Notes: generated by a model from the sequence alone, not told the origin. DNA of 64,000 nt from CAZUAQ01 sp964618455 (GCA_964618455.1 CAZUAQ010000009.1:62001-126000), one strand, 5' to 3'. Positions 49,854-58,575 are shown, counted from the stretch's first letter. Numbers and translations are program-made.

Positions 49854-50942
49854 ATGATGACAATGAATCATGCGTACGTCTGGTTCGCGATCGTGCTCGG
49901 CAGTGTGGCCGGCGTACAGGGACAGACCGAAGAGTCTGCGACCCAGCCGGTGAGCCTGAAGATCGCCACGCGCGAAGTGCCCCCCTTCGTCATGAAGACC
50001 GAGGAAGGCGCCTGGCAGGGTATCAGCATCGATCTGTGGAACGCGATCGGGACGGAGCTCGGCGTGACCTGGGAGTACGAGGAGGCGGAACTGGACGAGA
50101 TGCTGGACGGCGTCGCGTCGGGGGAGTTCGACGCGGCGGTGGCCGCCCTGACCATGACCGCCGAGCGCGAGGTCCGTATGGACTTCTCCCACCCGTTTTA
50201 CAATTCTGGTCTCGGCATCGCCGTTCCGGGCAAGCCCGCTTCGGGATGGAGCCGCATCGTCAGCCGGATCTTCTCGTTGGAATTCGCCCAGGCGGTCGCC
50301 GCGCTGGGCGCGCTGCTTCTGGGGCTGGGCTTTCTGGTATGGGTTTTCGAGCGTCGGCGCAACGCGGACCAGTTCGGCGGATCCGTGTCGAAGGGGGTGC
50401 TCTCGGGATTCTGGTGGTCGGCCGTGACCATGACCACAGTCGGCTATGGTGACAAGGCGCCGGTGACCGCCGGCGGAAGGCTGGTCGCGCTCGTGTGGAT
50501 GTTCGCCAGCATCATCATCATCTCCGGTTTTACCGCCGCCATTGCCTCCGCGCTGACCGTCTCGCAACTGGCCACGGGCATTCAAGGCCCAGACGACCTC
50601 CCTGGCAAACGGATCGGGACGGTCGTGGATTCCACCAGTGCCGCTTATCTCCGGGGCAAGGGGGCACGCCTCAAGTCGTACACCACGCCCGCCGAGGCGC
50701 TCGACGCCTTGGCGGCCGGGGAAGTCGAAGCCGTCGTGTACGATAAACCCATCCTGAGCTACCTGGTCAACAACGTGATCGATGCCGACCTCCGTGTTCT
50801 GCCCGGGCTCTTCGATCCCCAGAACTACGCCTTCGCGCTGCCGACCGACAGCCCCCTTCGGGAGGAAATCAACCGGTTGATTCTTGAGCAGTTGGGCGAA
50901 CCGGGTTGGAAGGACATCCAGTACCGCTACCTCGGGGAATAA
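49854..50942 (+). CDS. GluR0-like ligand-gated potassium channel
   Basis: A 362-residue protein combining a periplasmic amino-acid-binding domain split in two with a pore. A signal peptide (about 1-22) precedes the first ligand lobe (SLKIATREVPPFVMKTEEGA; GEFDAAVAALTMTAEREVRM). Then come helix M1 (about 138-165), the pore loop WWSAVTMTTVGYGDKAPVT with the potassium selectivity filter TVGYGD at 195-200, and helix M2 (about 208-235, with GFTAAIASALTVSQLATGI echoing the eukaryotic receptor M3 motif). The second ligand lobe (GKRIGTVVDSTSAAYLRGKG onward) completes it. This is the architecture of Synechocystis GluR0. GGAGCGAGG precedes the ATG. The ligand is probably an amino acid. Confidence 0.9.
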   Translation: MMTMNHAYVWFAIVLGSVAGVQGQTEESATQPVSLKIATREVPPFVMKTEEGAWQGISIDLWNAIGTELGVTWEYEEAELDEMLDGVASGEFDAAVAALTMTAEREVRMDFSHPFYNSGLGIAVPGKPASGWSRIVSRIFSLEFAQAVAALGALLLGLGFLVWVFERRRNADQFGGSVSKGVLSGFWWSAVTMTTVGYGDKAPVTAGGRLVALVWMFASIIIISGFTAAIASALTVSQLATGIQGPDDLPGKRIGTVVDSTSAAYLRGKGARLKSYTTPAEALDALAAGEVEAVVYDKPILSYLVNNVIDADLRVLPGLFDPQNYAFALPTDSPLREEINRLILEQLGEPGWKDIQYRYLGE

Positions 50943-50971
50943 CGGTGCGAGGAAGGGTCACGTGGGGCCGG

Positions 50972-52237
50972 CTACCCGCCGATGAGTCCCATAACCTCGA
51001 GTACCCTCCGAGTCAGCGGCCACCATTCGTGATACTCGAACAGGAAGATGTTCATCGTCAGGATCTGGTAGTGGAAGTTGACCAGCCAACTGATGAACCG
51101 GTTCCCGCGGGATTGCACCAACCCATACCGCCGTAGGAATTGATACAGCCGCGTCTTCTGTTTGCCCTGCCTTCGCCAGTGTTCGTGCCACATCCGGCGT
51201 ACCCCCATGCCGACCCCCTGCGACAGCCCCCACACGATGTACGAGAGGTACGTGCCGTGCCACACGCCGCAGAACAGAAACGTCAACACAAAGGCGGCGA
51301 AGTAATGCATTCGCTTTCGGATGAGCGGCAGGAACAGGTAATCGTGCAGCCAGGAGCCCAGCGTGATATGCCATCGCCGCCAGAAGACGTCGATGCTCGG
51401 CGCGCTCCAGCAGTAGTTGAAGTTGTCCGGCAATCGATACCCCATGAGATACCCCATGGCGATGCTGAGATCGGTGTACGCGCTGAGCCAGAAGAAGAAG
51501 GGGAAGGGAGCGGCGTAGAGCTGGACGATCAGGCTGAGGGCGGGAATGCGATCGGGATGATCGAGCCGCGTCTCGGGGGGAAACGTCTCCAGCAGGAACG
51601 CCATGGCCCAGAGGCGCAGCCCGGCGGTCAGCACGCGCCCCCCGGCGGCGAGAAAGCGCGCATGCTCGAGCGGCCTGCGGTGCAACTGGTCGGTGAACTC
51701 GGGGAAGCGCTGGATCGGGCCCATACGCATCGTCGGGAGGAAAAGAAGGTAAGCGAGGAAATCCAGACGGGAGGGCACGGAATAACGTCCGCCGGCGACG
51801 TCGGCGAGCACGTGGTACGTCCGCAGGAAGACATAGGCGATGCCCGCCCAATGCAGATAGTGAAAGTAGAGCGGTGTCGCTTCCGGCAGCCATGGCGGTT
51901 GAGGCACCATCAGCCAGCCGAACAAACCCATTGCCAGAAGCAAGGTGCCGATCCAGCGCCGCCCGGGCTTGGCGAGGTGCTGCACGATCTCGCCGCTGAA
52001 AAGCACCATGGCGGCGAACGTCAGCGCGTAGGCCGGTCCGAGCGTGACCAGCGCGAGCACGAGCGATGTCCCGATGAGATAGAGTCTTCGACTTTTCGGA
52101 GGGCATAACCAGTACCCGGGCACGAACACCAGGCCGAGGATCATGCCCATGGGGCCTTGCATCAGATCGATGTCGCCCTCGACCCAATGCAGCCATCCGT
52201 CCGGCAGCATCTCCCAACTCAAGGTGGCGGCAAGCAT
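50972..52237 (-). CDS. MBOAT-family O-acyltransferase
   Basis: A multi-pass inner-membrane protein of about 421 residues. Many hydrophobic helices run throughout. The MBOAT motifs are FWRRWHITLGSWLHDYLFLP and the histidine in FLFCGVWHGTYLSYIVWGL, the conserved active-site His. SIAMGYLMGYRLPDNFNYCW matches AlgI/DltB-type members that move acyl groups across the membrane to polysaccharides or other targets. The frame opens at 52321, but that start lies within the icd promoter on the other strand. The ATG at 52237 is more likely though its ribosome binding site is weak. The acceptor is unknown. Confidence 0.87.
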   Translation of the reverse strand: MLAATLSWEMLPDGWLHWVEGDIDLMQGPMGMILGLVFVPGYWLCPPKSRRLYLIGTSLVLALVTLGPAYALTFAAMVLFSGEIVQHLAKPGRRWIGTLLLAMGLFGWLMVPQPPWLPEATPLYFHYLHWAGIAYVFLRTYHVLADVAGGRYSVPSRLDFLAYLLFLPTMRMGPIQRFPEFTDQLHRRPLEHARFLAAGGRVLTAGLRLWAMAFLLETFPPETRLDHPDRIPALSLIVQLYAAPFPFFFWLSAYTDLSIAMGYLMGYRLPDNFNYCWSAPSIDVFWRRWHITLGSWLHDYLFLPLIRKRMHYFAAFVLTFLFCGVWHGTYLSYIVWGLSQGVGMGVRRMWHEHWRRQGKQKTRLYQFLRRYGLVQSRGNRFISWLVNFHYQILTMNIFLFEYHEWWPLTRRVLEVMGLIGG

Positions 52238-52284
52238 CGACGTGCGAATGACCTCATCAGTGTTCACGCAGGAACCAAGCCGGA

Positions 52285-52312
52285 TTGCCGACTCATGCGG
52301 GTCGGATATAAT
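52285..52312 (+). promoter_or_regulatory. Promoter of icd
   Basis: TTGCCG (52285-52290), 16 bp spacer, TATAAT (52307-52312). Start near 52319 gives a leader of about 74 nt. The unit probably continues into hemC and the genes after it. Confidence 0.55.
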
Positions 52313-52392
52313 CGCCCGCACGGCAAAAACGCAAGCCTGATCGCACCCCGGGTGTACCGACGAGCCCGGCCGAAGGAAGAGGTTTTTCAGTT

Positions 52393-53403
52393 ATGGCTCA
52401 TACGGTATGTCTGATCGCGGGGGACGGCATCGGGCCGGAGGTGACCACTGCCGCACGCGAAGTGATCGAGGCGTCGGGCGTGGACATCGACTGGGTCCCG
52501 CTTCCGGCGGGGCAGACCGCCCACGAACTCTACGGCAACGTCCTCCCCGAGCGCACCATCGCGGGGATCCGCGGTCACGGCATTGCCCTCAAGGGTCCCG
52601 TGACGACCCCGATCGGTCGGGGACACACCAGCGTCAACGTCGCCCTGCGCAAGCGCCTCAATCTTTACGCCGCCGTGCGGCCGGTCCGCACCATGCCGGG
52701 CGTGAAGACGCGCTTCGACAACGTCGACATGGTCATCATCCGCGAGAACACGGAAGGACTCTATTCGGGGATCGAGAACGAAGTCATCCCGGGCGTGATC
52801 CAAAGCCTGAAAATTGCCACGCGCGACGCCTCCCTCCGCATCGCCGAATTCGCCTTCAATTACGCCGTCGAGCGGGAACGCAAACGCGTCACCGTGTTCC
52901 ACAAGGCGAACATCATGAAGATGTCCGACGGGCTTTTCCTCCGCTGTGCCGGCGAGGTACACACACGCTACGCCGACAAGGTCGAGCACAACGCGCTGAT
53001 CATCGACAACGGCTGCATGCAGATGGTCAAGGATCCGACGCAGTTCGATATCCTGCTGCTGGAGAATCTCTACGGCGATATCATCAGTGATCTGGCATCC
53101 GGTTTCGTTGGCGGGCTCGGCGTTGTTCCGGGGGCCAACTTCGGCGACCACTGCGCGGTCTTCGAGCCGGTGCACGGTTCCGCGCCGGATATCGCCCGGC
53201 AGGGTTTGGCCAATCCCCTGGCGTGCATTATGAGCGGTGTCATGATGCTGAACCACCTCGGCGAGACCGATTCGGCTACGCGGATCCGCGAGGCCTACGA
53301 TGCCGTGCTCGCGGAAGGAAATCCTGAATCGCTCACGCGCGACATCGGCGGCACGGGAACGACGACGTCCTTCACCCAGGCCGTGATCAAGGCAATGAAG
53401 TGA
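52393..53403 (+). CDS. NAD-type isocitrate dehydrogenase family enzyme
   Basis: A 336-residue beta-decarboxylating dehydrogenase (isocitrate/isopropylmalate family). Motifs are LIAGDGIGPEVTTAAREVIE, the substrate site LRKRLNLYAAVRPVRTM, VIIRENTEGLYSGIE, KANIMKMSDGLFL, and FEPVHGSAPDIARQGLANPL. The segment ENTEGLYSG and the overall length favour NAD-dependent isocitrate dehydrogenase over LeuB, but homoisocitrate or tartrate enzymes look similar. It leads a plus-strand run with hemC 13 bp downstream. Confidence 0.87.
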   Translation: MAHTVCLIAGDGIGPEVTTAAREVIEASGVDIDWVPLPAGQTAHELYGNVLPERTIAGIRGHGIALKGPVTTPIGRGHTSVNVALRKRLNLYAAVRPVRTMPGVKTRFDNVDMVIIRENTEGLYSGIENEVIPGVIQSLKIATRDASLRIAEFAFNYAVERERKRVTVFHKANIMKMSDGLFLRCAGEVHTRYADKVEHNALIIDNGCMQMVKDPTQFDILLLENLYGDIISDLASGFVGGLGVVPGANFGDHCAVFEPVHGSAPDIARQGLANPLACIMSGVMMLNHLGETDSATRIREAYDAVLAEGNPESLTRDIGGTGTTTSFTQAVIKAMK

Positions 53404-53416
53404 GCCCCACCCATTC

Positions 53417-54382
53417 ATGACCGATACGCCTGACAGATTGATCGTGGGAACGCGCGGGTCGCTGCTGGCCAGGGCTCAGACGGGCTGGGTGGTCAAGCGG
53501 ATCCGTGATGCCAACCCCGGCCTGCAGGTCGATGTCGAGATCATCTCCACGCGAGGCGATCGCGAACAGAACAAGCCGCTCCCGGAGATCGGAGGCAAGG
53601 GGCTCTTCACCGAGGACCTGGAACGTGCCCTGCACAAGGGGCGTATCGATGTGGCGGTCCACTCCGCCAAGGATCTCCCGACGGATCTGACGGAGGGACT
53701 GGCGATTCTATGCGTGCCGACGCGCGAAGATCCGCGCGATGCCTGGATCGCCGGGGATGGGCAACCCTTTGTCGACATCAAGCCGGGCAGTCGCGTCGGG
53801 ACCACGAGCCTGAGGCGCCAGGCGCAACTCCGCATGATCGTGCCCGACCTGGAATTCGTGCAGCTTCGCGGCAATGTGGATACGCGCATCCGCAAGATTC
53901 AGGAGGGGCAGTGCGAGGGGGCGGTGCTAGCGATGGCGGGTTTGAAGCGCGTCGGCATGGCCGAGCACGTGACGCATCCCTTCGAATCGGCGGTGATGGT
54001 ACCCGCGCCGGGGCAGGGAGCACTGGCCATCGAGGGCCGCGAAGGCGACAGTCGCGTGGCGTCGCTCCTGGCCGGAGTCCATGACGAAGCCACCGCTCTC
54101 GAACTCGCCATGGAGCGGCGCATCCTGACCGCCCTCGACGCCGGGTGTCACGCCCCGGTGGGCATCCATGCGCGTGTGGACGGGGAGCGATTGTCGTGCG
54201 AAGTGCTGGTCAGCGAACCCGGCGGGCGACGAAGTCTTCGTCACCGCGTGGTGGGTCGCGCGGATGATAATCACGAGGCGATGGCCGACGGGATGATCGC
54301 CTCGCTGCGCGCCGGCGGGGCCGAGGCCATCATCGCAGCCAGTCGGCAGGAATATCAAGCGGGAGAGGGTGAGCAGACATGA
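53417..54382 (+). CDS. hemC: Porphobilinogen deaminase
   Basis: Hydroxymethylbilane synthase; joins four porphobilinogen units in heme and corrin synthesis. The 321-residue protein has IVGTRGSLLARAQTGWVVKR, GGKGLFTEDLERALHKGRID with VHSAKDLPTDL, LRRQAQLRMIVPDLEFVQLR, and LDAGCHAPVGIHARVDG, where the Cys anchors the dipyrromethane cofactor. It lies 13 bp after icd and overlaps the CBM9 lipoprotein gene by 4 bp. No other heme gene is in the window. Confidence 0.96.
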   Translation: MTDTPDRLIVGTRGSLLARAQTGWVVKRIRDANPGLQVDVEIISTRGDREQNKPLPEIGGKGLFTEDLERALHKGRIDVAVHSAKDLPTDLTEGLAILCVPTREDPRDAWIAGDGQPFVDIKPGSRVGTTSLRRQAQLRMIVPDLEFVQLRGNVDTRIRKIQEGQCEGAVLAMAGLKRVGMAEHVTHPFESAVMVPAPGQGALAIEGREGDSRVASLLAGVHDEATALELAMERRILTALDAGCHAPVGIHARVDGERLSCEVLVSEPGGRRSLRHRVVGRADDNHEAMADGMIASLRAGGAEAIIAASRQEYQAGEGEQT

Positions 54383-55191
54383 ACAGCGACAGAATCAGAC
54401 GGCATCGACGAAACGCGGGATCGACGCTCTTGACCGCCGCCATCTGTTTGACGGGGTTCAGCGCGACGGGGTGCTCTCAGGGCCGAGACGGCTTGAAGCG
54501 TGACGGTTCCTACGCGCGGCCGACGTACAAATGCCATTACACGGAGAACGCGCCCACGATCGACGGCCGGATGGTCGCGGGCGAATGGAAGGGGGCGGAG
54601 GTCGTCGAACTGGTCCTGACGCATACCGAGGAAGTGCCGCGGCAGGGCACCACCGCCCGCGCGCTCTGGACCGATGAGGCGCTCTACATCGCCTTCGTCT
54701 GCGAGGATGATGACATCTGGGCCGACCTGACCGAGCGCGACAGCAGCATCTACGATTCCGAGGTGGTCGAGGTCTTCATTGATGCCAACCGTGACGAGAA
54801 GACCTACGTCGAACTGGAAATCAATCCGATCAACACCATCCTGGACATGTACATTTTGAATCGCGGTCCCGGCAAGCGCTACGACGGGATGCGCGACTTC
54901 ACGTGTCTCGGATTGGAGTCGACCACCCACGTGGAAGGCACGGTCGCTCCCGGCCGCGGTCTTGGCGATGCCGACGACACGCGATGGACGGTCGAGATCG
55001 CCATGCCCTTCGAGGGCTTTCCGCTGGCTGAACATCTCCCGCCTCGCCCCGGGGACATCTGGCACTGGAACCTGTACCGTATCGACCGTCCTGCCGATAA
55101 GAAACAGGACGAGTATTCGGCGTGGTCGCCCACAGGTGCGATCAACTATCATCGCCCGGACCGGTTCGGCCGGCTGCTCTTCATGCGGTAA
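54379..55191 (+). CDS. Lipoprotein with a CBM9-like domain
   Basis: A 270-residue protein whose N-terminus (basic residues, then LLTAAICLTGFSATGCSQ) looks like a lipoprotein signal with Cys32. The rest matches the carbohydrate-binding family 9 fold: APTIDGRMVAGEWKGAEVVE, TTARALWTDEALYIAFVCED, SEVVEVFIDANRDEKTYVEL and WTVEIAMPFEGF. Such domains bind sugar ends, or occur in cytochrome and DOMON-like proteins. No enzymatic domain is attached. Its ATG overlaps the hemC stop by 4 bp, so it is translated from the same message. Confidence 0.85.
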   Translation: MNSDRIRRHRRNAGSTLLTAAICLTGFSATGCSQGRDGLKRDGSYARPTYKCHYTENAPTIDGRMVAGEWKGAEVVELVLTHTEEVPRQGTTARALWTDEALYIAFVCEDDDIWADLTERDSSIYDSEVVEVFIDANRDEKTYVELEINPINTILDMYILNRGPGKRYDGMRDFTCLGLESTTHVEGTVAPGRGLGDADDTRWTVEIAMPFEGFPLAEHLPPRPGDIWHWNLYRIDRPADKKQDEYSAWSPTGAINYHRPDRFGRLLFMR

Positions 55192-55209
55192 CAGGAAGCC
55201 ACGACTCAC

Positions 55210-56667
55210 ATGCGAATGCCCGTCAAGACCCTGATGCGCTGGATCATTGCGGGGGGCGGCGTGCTCGTAGCGCTGGTCCTGCTGCTCGGGCCGACGTTCG
55301 TTCTTCCCGAACGCGCCCCGGACGATCTCATCCCCGAAGCGCCGCAGCGGGCCATGGCGGTCTTCGTGCTCTGCCTGTCCCTGTGGATCAGCAATGTCAT
55401 CCCGCTGCCCGCCACGAGCCTGCTGGCCATCGCCCTGTTGCCGATGCTGAACGTCGTGCCGAATCAGAAGGCGTTCGGCTACTTTGGGAACCACGCCGTC
55501 TTTTTCATTCTCGGCGTCTTCATGCTTTCGTCAGCCATGATCGATACCGGCCTGTCCAAACGGCTGACACTTCACTTCATGCACCGCTTCGACAAGTCGC
55601 CCAAGCGGCTCGTCGGCGGCGTGTTGATCAGTGGATCGTTCTTCTCGCTCTGGATGCCCGAGCACGCCGTGGCGGCGATGATGTTCCCCCTCGTGCTCGA
55701 AGTCTGCGAATCGCTGCAGCTCAAGCGGCCCGGCAGTGCGTATGCCCGCACGCTCTTTCTCGCGCTCGCCTGGGGAACGGTCATCGGCGGCGTGGGCACA
55801 TATCTCGGTGGGGCGCGGGCCGTGCTGGCGGTCGACCTGCTTCAGAAGTTCACCGACGTCGACGTGCCGACCTTCTTTGAGTTCGCCATGATGACCATGC
55901 CCACGGTCATCATCATGACTGCCGTGGCCTACGTCGTCATCACCTGGCGGGCCTCGATCGAAGTCGATTCCATCTCCCAGGTCACACGGATGCTGTCGAA
56001 CCGCGTCGCCCAGCTCGGACCCCTGGCCGGGCGTGAAAAACGACTGGCGGTGCTGATGCTGGCCACCATACTCTCCTGGGTGTTTCTGCCCTCGATCTCG
56101 AAGGGTCTCTTCGGCCATGAAATCGGTCTCGGCGAGATCGCCCTGGCGGCCGGAGTGTCCGTTTTCGTGCTCCGAATCGCCCAATGGCAGCGCGTCCAGG
56201 ATTACGTCAACTGGGGCGTGCTGGTCATGTACGGTGGGGCGGTCGCTCTCGGCTACGCCGTGGCCGAGACCCACGCCATGGAGTACTTTGCCGATCTCAT
56301 CATTCCGATCATCGGCGCCAACCGCACCATCCTGATCCTAGCCACCGTGGTCATCGCCGTGCTTCTGACCGAGAGCATCAGCAATGCCGCCGTGGTGACG
56401 CTCATGCTCCCCGTCGTGTTCAGCGTGTGCGAGCGGCCCGAAGTGAACCTCTCGCCGCTGATGATGATGTACCTGGTCACGATTCCCGCCGGTCTGGCCT
56501 TCTGCATGCCCATGAGCAGTCCGCCGAATGCCATTGCGTACTCCTCCGGCTATTATGGTATGGGGACGATCATCCGCCGGGGCGTCTGGTTGAACCTGGC
56601 CTCGTTGATCGTCTTCCTGCTGGTCGCGAAACTGTACTGGCCTCTGGTCAGCGACTTCGGATTCTGA
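55210..56667 (+). CDS. Sodium-coupled dicarboxylate/sulfate symporter (DASS family)
   Basis: A 485-residue inner-membrane carrier with about 12 hydrophobic segments. Family features are LWISNVIPLPATSLLAIALL, GNHAVFFILGVFMLSSAMID, SGSFFSLWMPEHAVAAMMFP (the SNT-like motif in DASS reads SLWMPEHA here), LLTESISNAAVVTLMLPVV and FCMPMSSPPNAIAYSSGYYG. It is likely to import di- or tricarboxylates or sulfate with sodium. Downstream cysC would fit sulfate, and icd upstream would fit carboxylates; neither decides. AGGAAG precedes the ATG. Confidence 0.87.
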   Translation: MRMPVKTLMRWIIAGGGVLVALVLLLGPTFVLPERAPDDLIPEAPQRAMAVFVLCLSLWISNVIPLPATSLLAIALLPMLNVVPNQKAFGYFGNHAVFFILGVFMLSSAMIDTGLSKRLTLHFMHRFDKSPKRLVGGVLISGSFFSLWMPEHAVAAMMFPLVLEVCESLQLKRPGSAYARTLFLALAWGTVIGGVGTYLGGARAVLAVDLLQKFTDVDVPTFFEFAMMTMPTVIIMTAVAYVVITWRASIEVDSISQVTRMLSNRVAQLGPLAGREKRLAVLMLATILSWVFLPSISKGLFGHEIGLGEIALAAGVSVFVLRIAQWQRVQDYVNWGVLVMYGGAVALGYAVAETHAMEYFADLIIPIIGANRTILILATVVIAVLLTESISNAAVVTLMLPVVFSVCERPEVNLSPLMMMYLVTIPAGLAFCMPMSSPPNAIAYSSGYYGMGTIIRRGVWLNLASLIVFLLVAKLYWPLVSDFGF

Positions 56668-56683
56668 GAACGCCGGAAGGCAG

Positions 56684-56826
56684 CCACGGATGAATGCCGA
56701 TGCACACGGATGGAATGAAGGACGGAAGAATGGCAGTCAAGCCTGACATCGCATCAATGAGTTCTGATGATAAGCGCGGATTGTTGTGTCCTGTGTTCAT
56801 CTGCGTCCATCGGCGTTCATCCATGG
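56684..56826. repeat. Intergenic inverted repeat (29-bp arms)
   Basis: The left arm 56684-56712 (CCACGGATGAATGCCGATGC...) and the complement of 56798-56826 (CCATGGATGAACGCCGATGG...) match at 24 of 29 positions. It fills most of the gap before cysC. Confidence 0.6.
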
Positions 56827-56880
56827 TTCTATCCGACTTGAACTGCGGTACTGCGTGTAGAAAGGCGGGTTGACGGCGTC

Positions 56881-57489
56881 ATGCCCGATTTGGGATTCAC
56901 CATCTGGTTCACCGGTCTCAGCGGCTCGGGTAAGAGTACGCTGGCGGAGATGGCACGGGAAGAGTTGCTCGCCCGTGGGCAGCACGTCGAGTGGCTCGAC
57001 TCGGCCAAGATCCGCCGCGAACTCAACCGCGATCTCGGCTTCACGCGCGAGGACATCGAAACGAACCTCCTCCGCCTCGGGTACGAGTGCAGGCTGCTCA
57101 ACCGCAACGGCGTCGTGGCCCTGGTCTCCGCCATCTCGCCGTACCGCGAAACACGTGAGACGATTCGCGGCGAGATCGGACGCTTTGTGGAGGTCTATTG
57201 CCGCTGCCCGCTGGAAGTGCTGGTCCGGCGGGATGAGCACGGACTCTTCGAGCGTGCCCAGAAGGGGGAGATCCGCAACGTGGCGGGGATCGACGTCCTG
57301 TACGAGGAGCCGCTCAAGCCGGAAGTTGTCGTCGAGACCGACCGCGAAACCCCCGAAACCGGCGTCGCCCGCATCCTCAAGACCGCCGAACTCCTGAACT
57401 ACCTCCCGCCCCAGAAAAAGGGCCCCGGCTACACCCCCGCCGAGGAAGAAATGATCCGCAACCGCCTCCGCGATCTCGGCTATCTGTGA
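56881..57489 (+). CDS. cysC: Adenylylsulfate kinase
   Basis: APS kinase of 202 residues that makes PAPS from adenylyl sulfate. It has IWFTGLSGSGKST (P-loop at about 12-20), VEWLDSAKIRRELNRDLGFT, DIETNLLRLGYECRLLNRNG, VALVSAISPYRETRETIRGE and the lid segment EIRNVAGIDVLYEEPLKPEV. An Asp-Ser pair at LDSAKI replaces the more usual LDGDxxR, and the C-terminus has an added 25-residue tail. No sulfate adenylyltransferase or reductase gene is adjacent. AAAGGCGGG lies upstream of the ATG. Confidence 0.88.
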   Translation: MPDLGFTIWFTGLSGSGKSTLAEMAREELLARGQHVEWLDSAKIRRELNRDLGFTREDIETNLLRLGYECRLLNRNGVVALVSAISPYRETRETIRGEIGRFVEVYCRCPLEVLVRRDEHGLFERAQKGEIRNVAGIDVLYEEPLKPEVVVETDRETPETGVARILKTAELLNYLPPQKKGPGYTPAEEEMIRNRLRDLGYL

Positions 57490-57497
57490 TCCATCAA

Positions 57498-58217
57498 CTA
57501 ACCATGCATCGCATTGTCAAGACAGCGGATAGTCTCAGTAACACTTTCACGCCTAGAGAAAAGCCGGAAGCGCGAGAAGTGGGGGACGGAAAGGAGCACC
57601 TTTGACCGTCCACCTCGATCAAATCCATATCGCACAATAGTGAATGCAGTTTTGCCCCAACCCGTAGGATGCTCTTCGACTTCGCCTTTCCTGATTGACA
57701 GACTTGACAGAATGCCACTTGCCTCTGAAAACGCAAACCGTCCCAAGCATAGTGTAAGGTCGGGCTGAATCTCACCCAATACTCTGGACCATAGCTTTCG
57801 TGCGAACTCCTTGGATTCTGCACGCCGTGGCAGTGCCTGCCAATTCGGAGATCGGAATGGGACCCATTGAGCCGAGAGAATCTCGTTTTCTACGAACTCT
57901 TCCAGGGGAATCGCACTTCCGCTCAACACATGAAGGATCTGAAATAATTTCTGGATCTGTATCTGCATCGGTGCACAGCCTGTCGGATAGTCCTTCCACT
58001 TTTCACGATAGAATGAGCTTCCGTATTCACAACTTGCTGCGGGATGGTCGGGATTGCCTCGCTGCCCTCCCGGGTTCAAACCTAGGAAAAGGAAAGGGAT
58101 ATTCGATCGGAACAAGCGCTTCCTGCACGTCAGAAATCGCCATCCAAGTGAATGACCAAGCCGAGCATAGGCCGACTCGATGTCACGACAGCAAGCTTGA
58201 AAAAGAGATTCGAGCAT
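57498..58217 (-). CDS. Uracil-DNA-glycosylase-like protein
   Basis: A 239-residue protein with a MUG/TDG-like first motif FLFLGLNPGGQRGNPDHPAA and a late segment LLSVPHFSRFRLFSR that could supply the second loop. These suggest the uracil-DNA-glycosylase fold, whose members remove or sense damaged bases. Other parts (EILSAQWVPFRSPNWQAL) are not diagnostic. Base composition is clearly lower in GC than the neighbours, which hints at transfer. The start chosen is the ATG at 58217. The frame opens further upstream through a terminator, so the longer form is unlikely. The attenuator-like leader at 58238-58584 ends 21 nt before this ATG. Confidence 0.55.
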   Translation of the reverse strand: MLESLFQACCRDIESAYARLGHSLGWRFLTCRKRLFRSNIPFLFLGLNPGGQRGNPDHPAASCEYGSSFYREKWKDYPTGCAPMQIQIQKLFQILHVLSGSAIPLEEFVENEILSAQWVPFRSPNWQALPRRAESKEFARKLWSRVLGEIQPDLTLCLGRFAFSEASGILSSLSIRKGEVEEHPTGWGKTAFTIVRYGFDRGGRSKVLLSVPHFSRFRLFSRRESVTETIRCLDNAMHG

Positions 58218-58237
58218 TGGGCTGTGAAGGTCTTGTG

Positions 58238-58277
58238 AAAAAAAGACCCGCCGACCGGCAGGACACCGATCGGCGGG
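58238..58277 (-). terminator. Rho-independent terminator just upstream of the glycosylase-like gene
   Basis: On the minus strand CCCGCCGA (58277-58270) pairs with TCGGCGGG (58254-58247), followed by TC and seven T (58244-58238). Confidence 0.85.
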
Positions 58278-58294
58278 CTTTATCATTTGGGCCG

Positions 58295-58378
58295 CTATGC
58301 AGAACGCAGCCACGTTCGCTGCATCCTACTGCAGCCACCTACAGTCTGTTCCAAGGTCCACGGATCACCTCCTTTCAT
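58295..58378 (-). CDS. Possible 27-residue leader peptide
   Basis: ATG at 58378 with GGGAGG 7 nt upstream; it would encode MKGGDPWTLEQTVGGCSRMQ and seven more residues. Its ATG overlaps the stop of the 66-codon ORF (ATGA). It competes with the 11-codon ORF for the same RNA. Confidence 0.25.
   Translation of the reverse strand: MKGGDPWTLEQTVGGCSRMQRTWLRSA
58326..58361 (-). CDS. Possible 11-residue leader peptide after a full Shine-Dalgarno
   Basis: A GTG at 58361 directly follows AAAGGAGGTGATCC (58375-58362), fully complementary to the 3' end of typical 16S rRNA. GGAGG lies 6 nt from the GTG, ideal spacing. The peptide would be M(V)DLGTDCRWLQ, with TAG in the loop of hairpin P. Confidence 0.3.
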   Translation of the reverse strand: MDLGTDCRWLQ

Positions 58379-58575
58379 CGGGCCACCTCCCGCAGCGATC
58401 GACGACCTGGCATCGATGCCACGAGCCTTGACCTGTCCACCGACCGTCGCCGGGGACACCGACGAAGACACGCGTCGCTCAAACACACGCTTGACCGCAA
58501 CACGGTGCTCCGGCACGAACGCTCGAAATCCACCGGATCCAGCCCGTCGTTTAGGAACCGGCTTGCGATCCGCAC
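58375..58575 (-). CDS. Possible 66-residue leader ORF
   Basis: It starts with GTG at 58575, near the predicted 5' end of the transcript, and reads MRIASRFLNDGLDPVDFERS, then Arg/Ser/Cys-rich. The TGA overlaps the Shine-Dalgarno of the next small ORF, which could couple them. The ribosome binding site is weak and no family is recognised. Confidence 0.25.
   Translation of the reverse strand: MRIASRFLNDGLDPVDFERSCRSTVLRSSVCLSDACLRRCPRRRSVDRSRLVASMPGRRSLREVAR

Noticed and set aside
58362..58376. Sequence identical to the 3' end of 16S rRNA on the plus strand
   Set aside because: Only about 15 bases match and no other rRNA sequence surrounds it. On the minus strand it works as a Shine-Dalgarno with ideal spacing to a GTG, which explains it better than an rRNA fragment.
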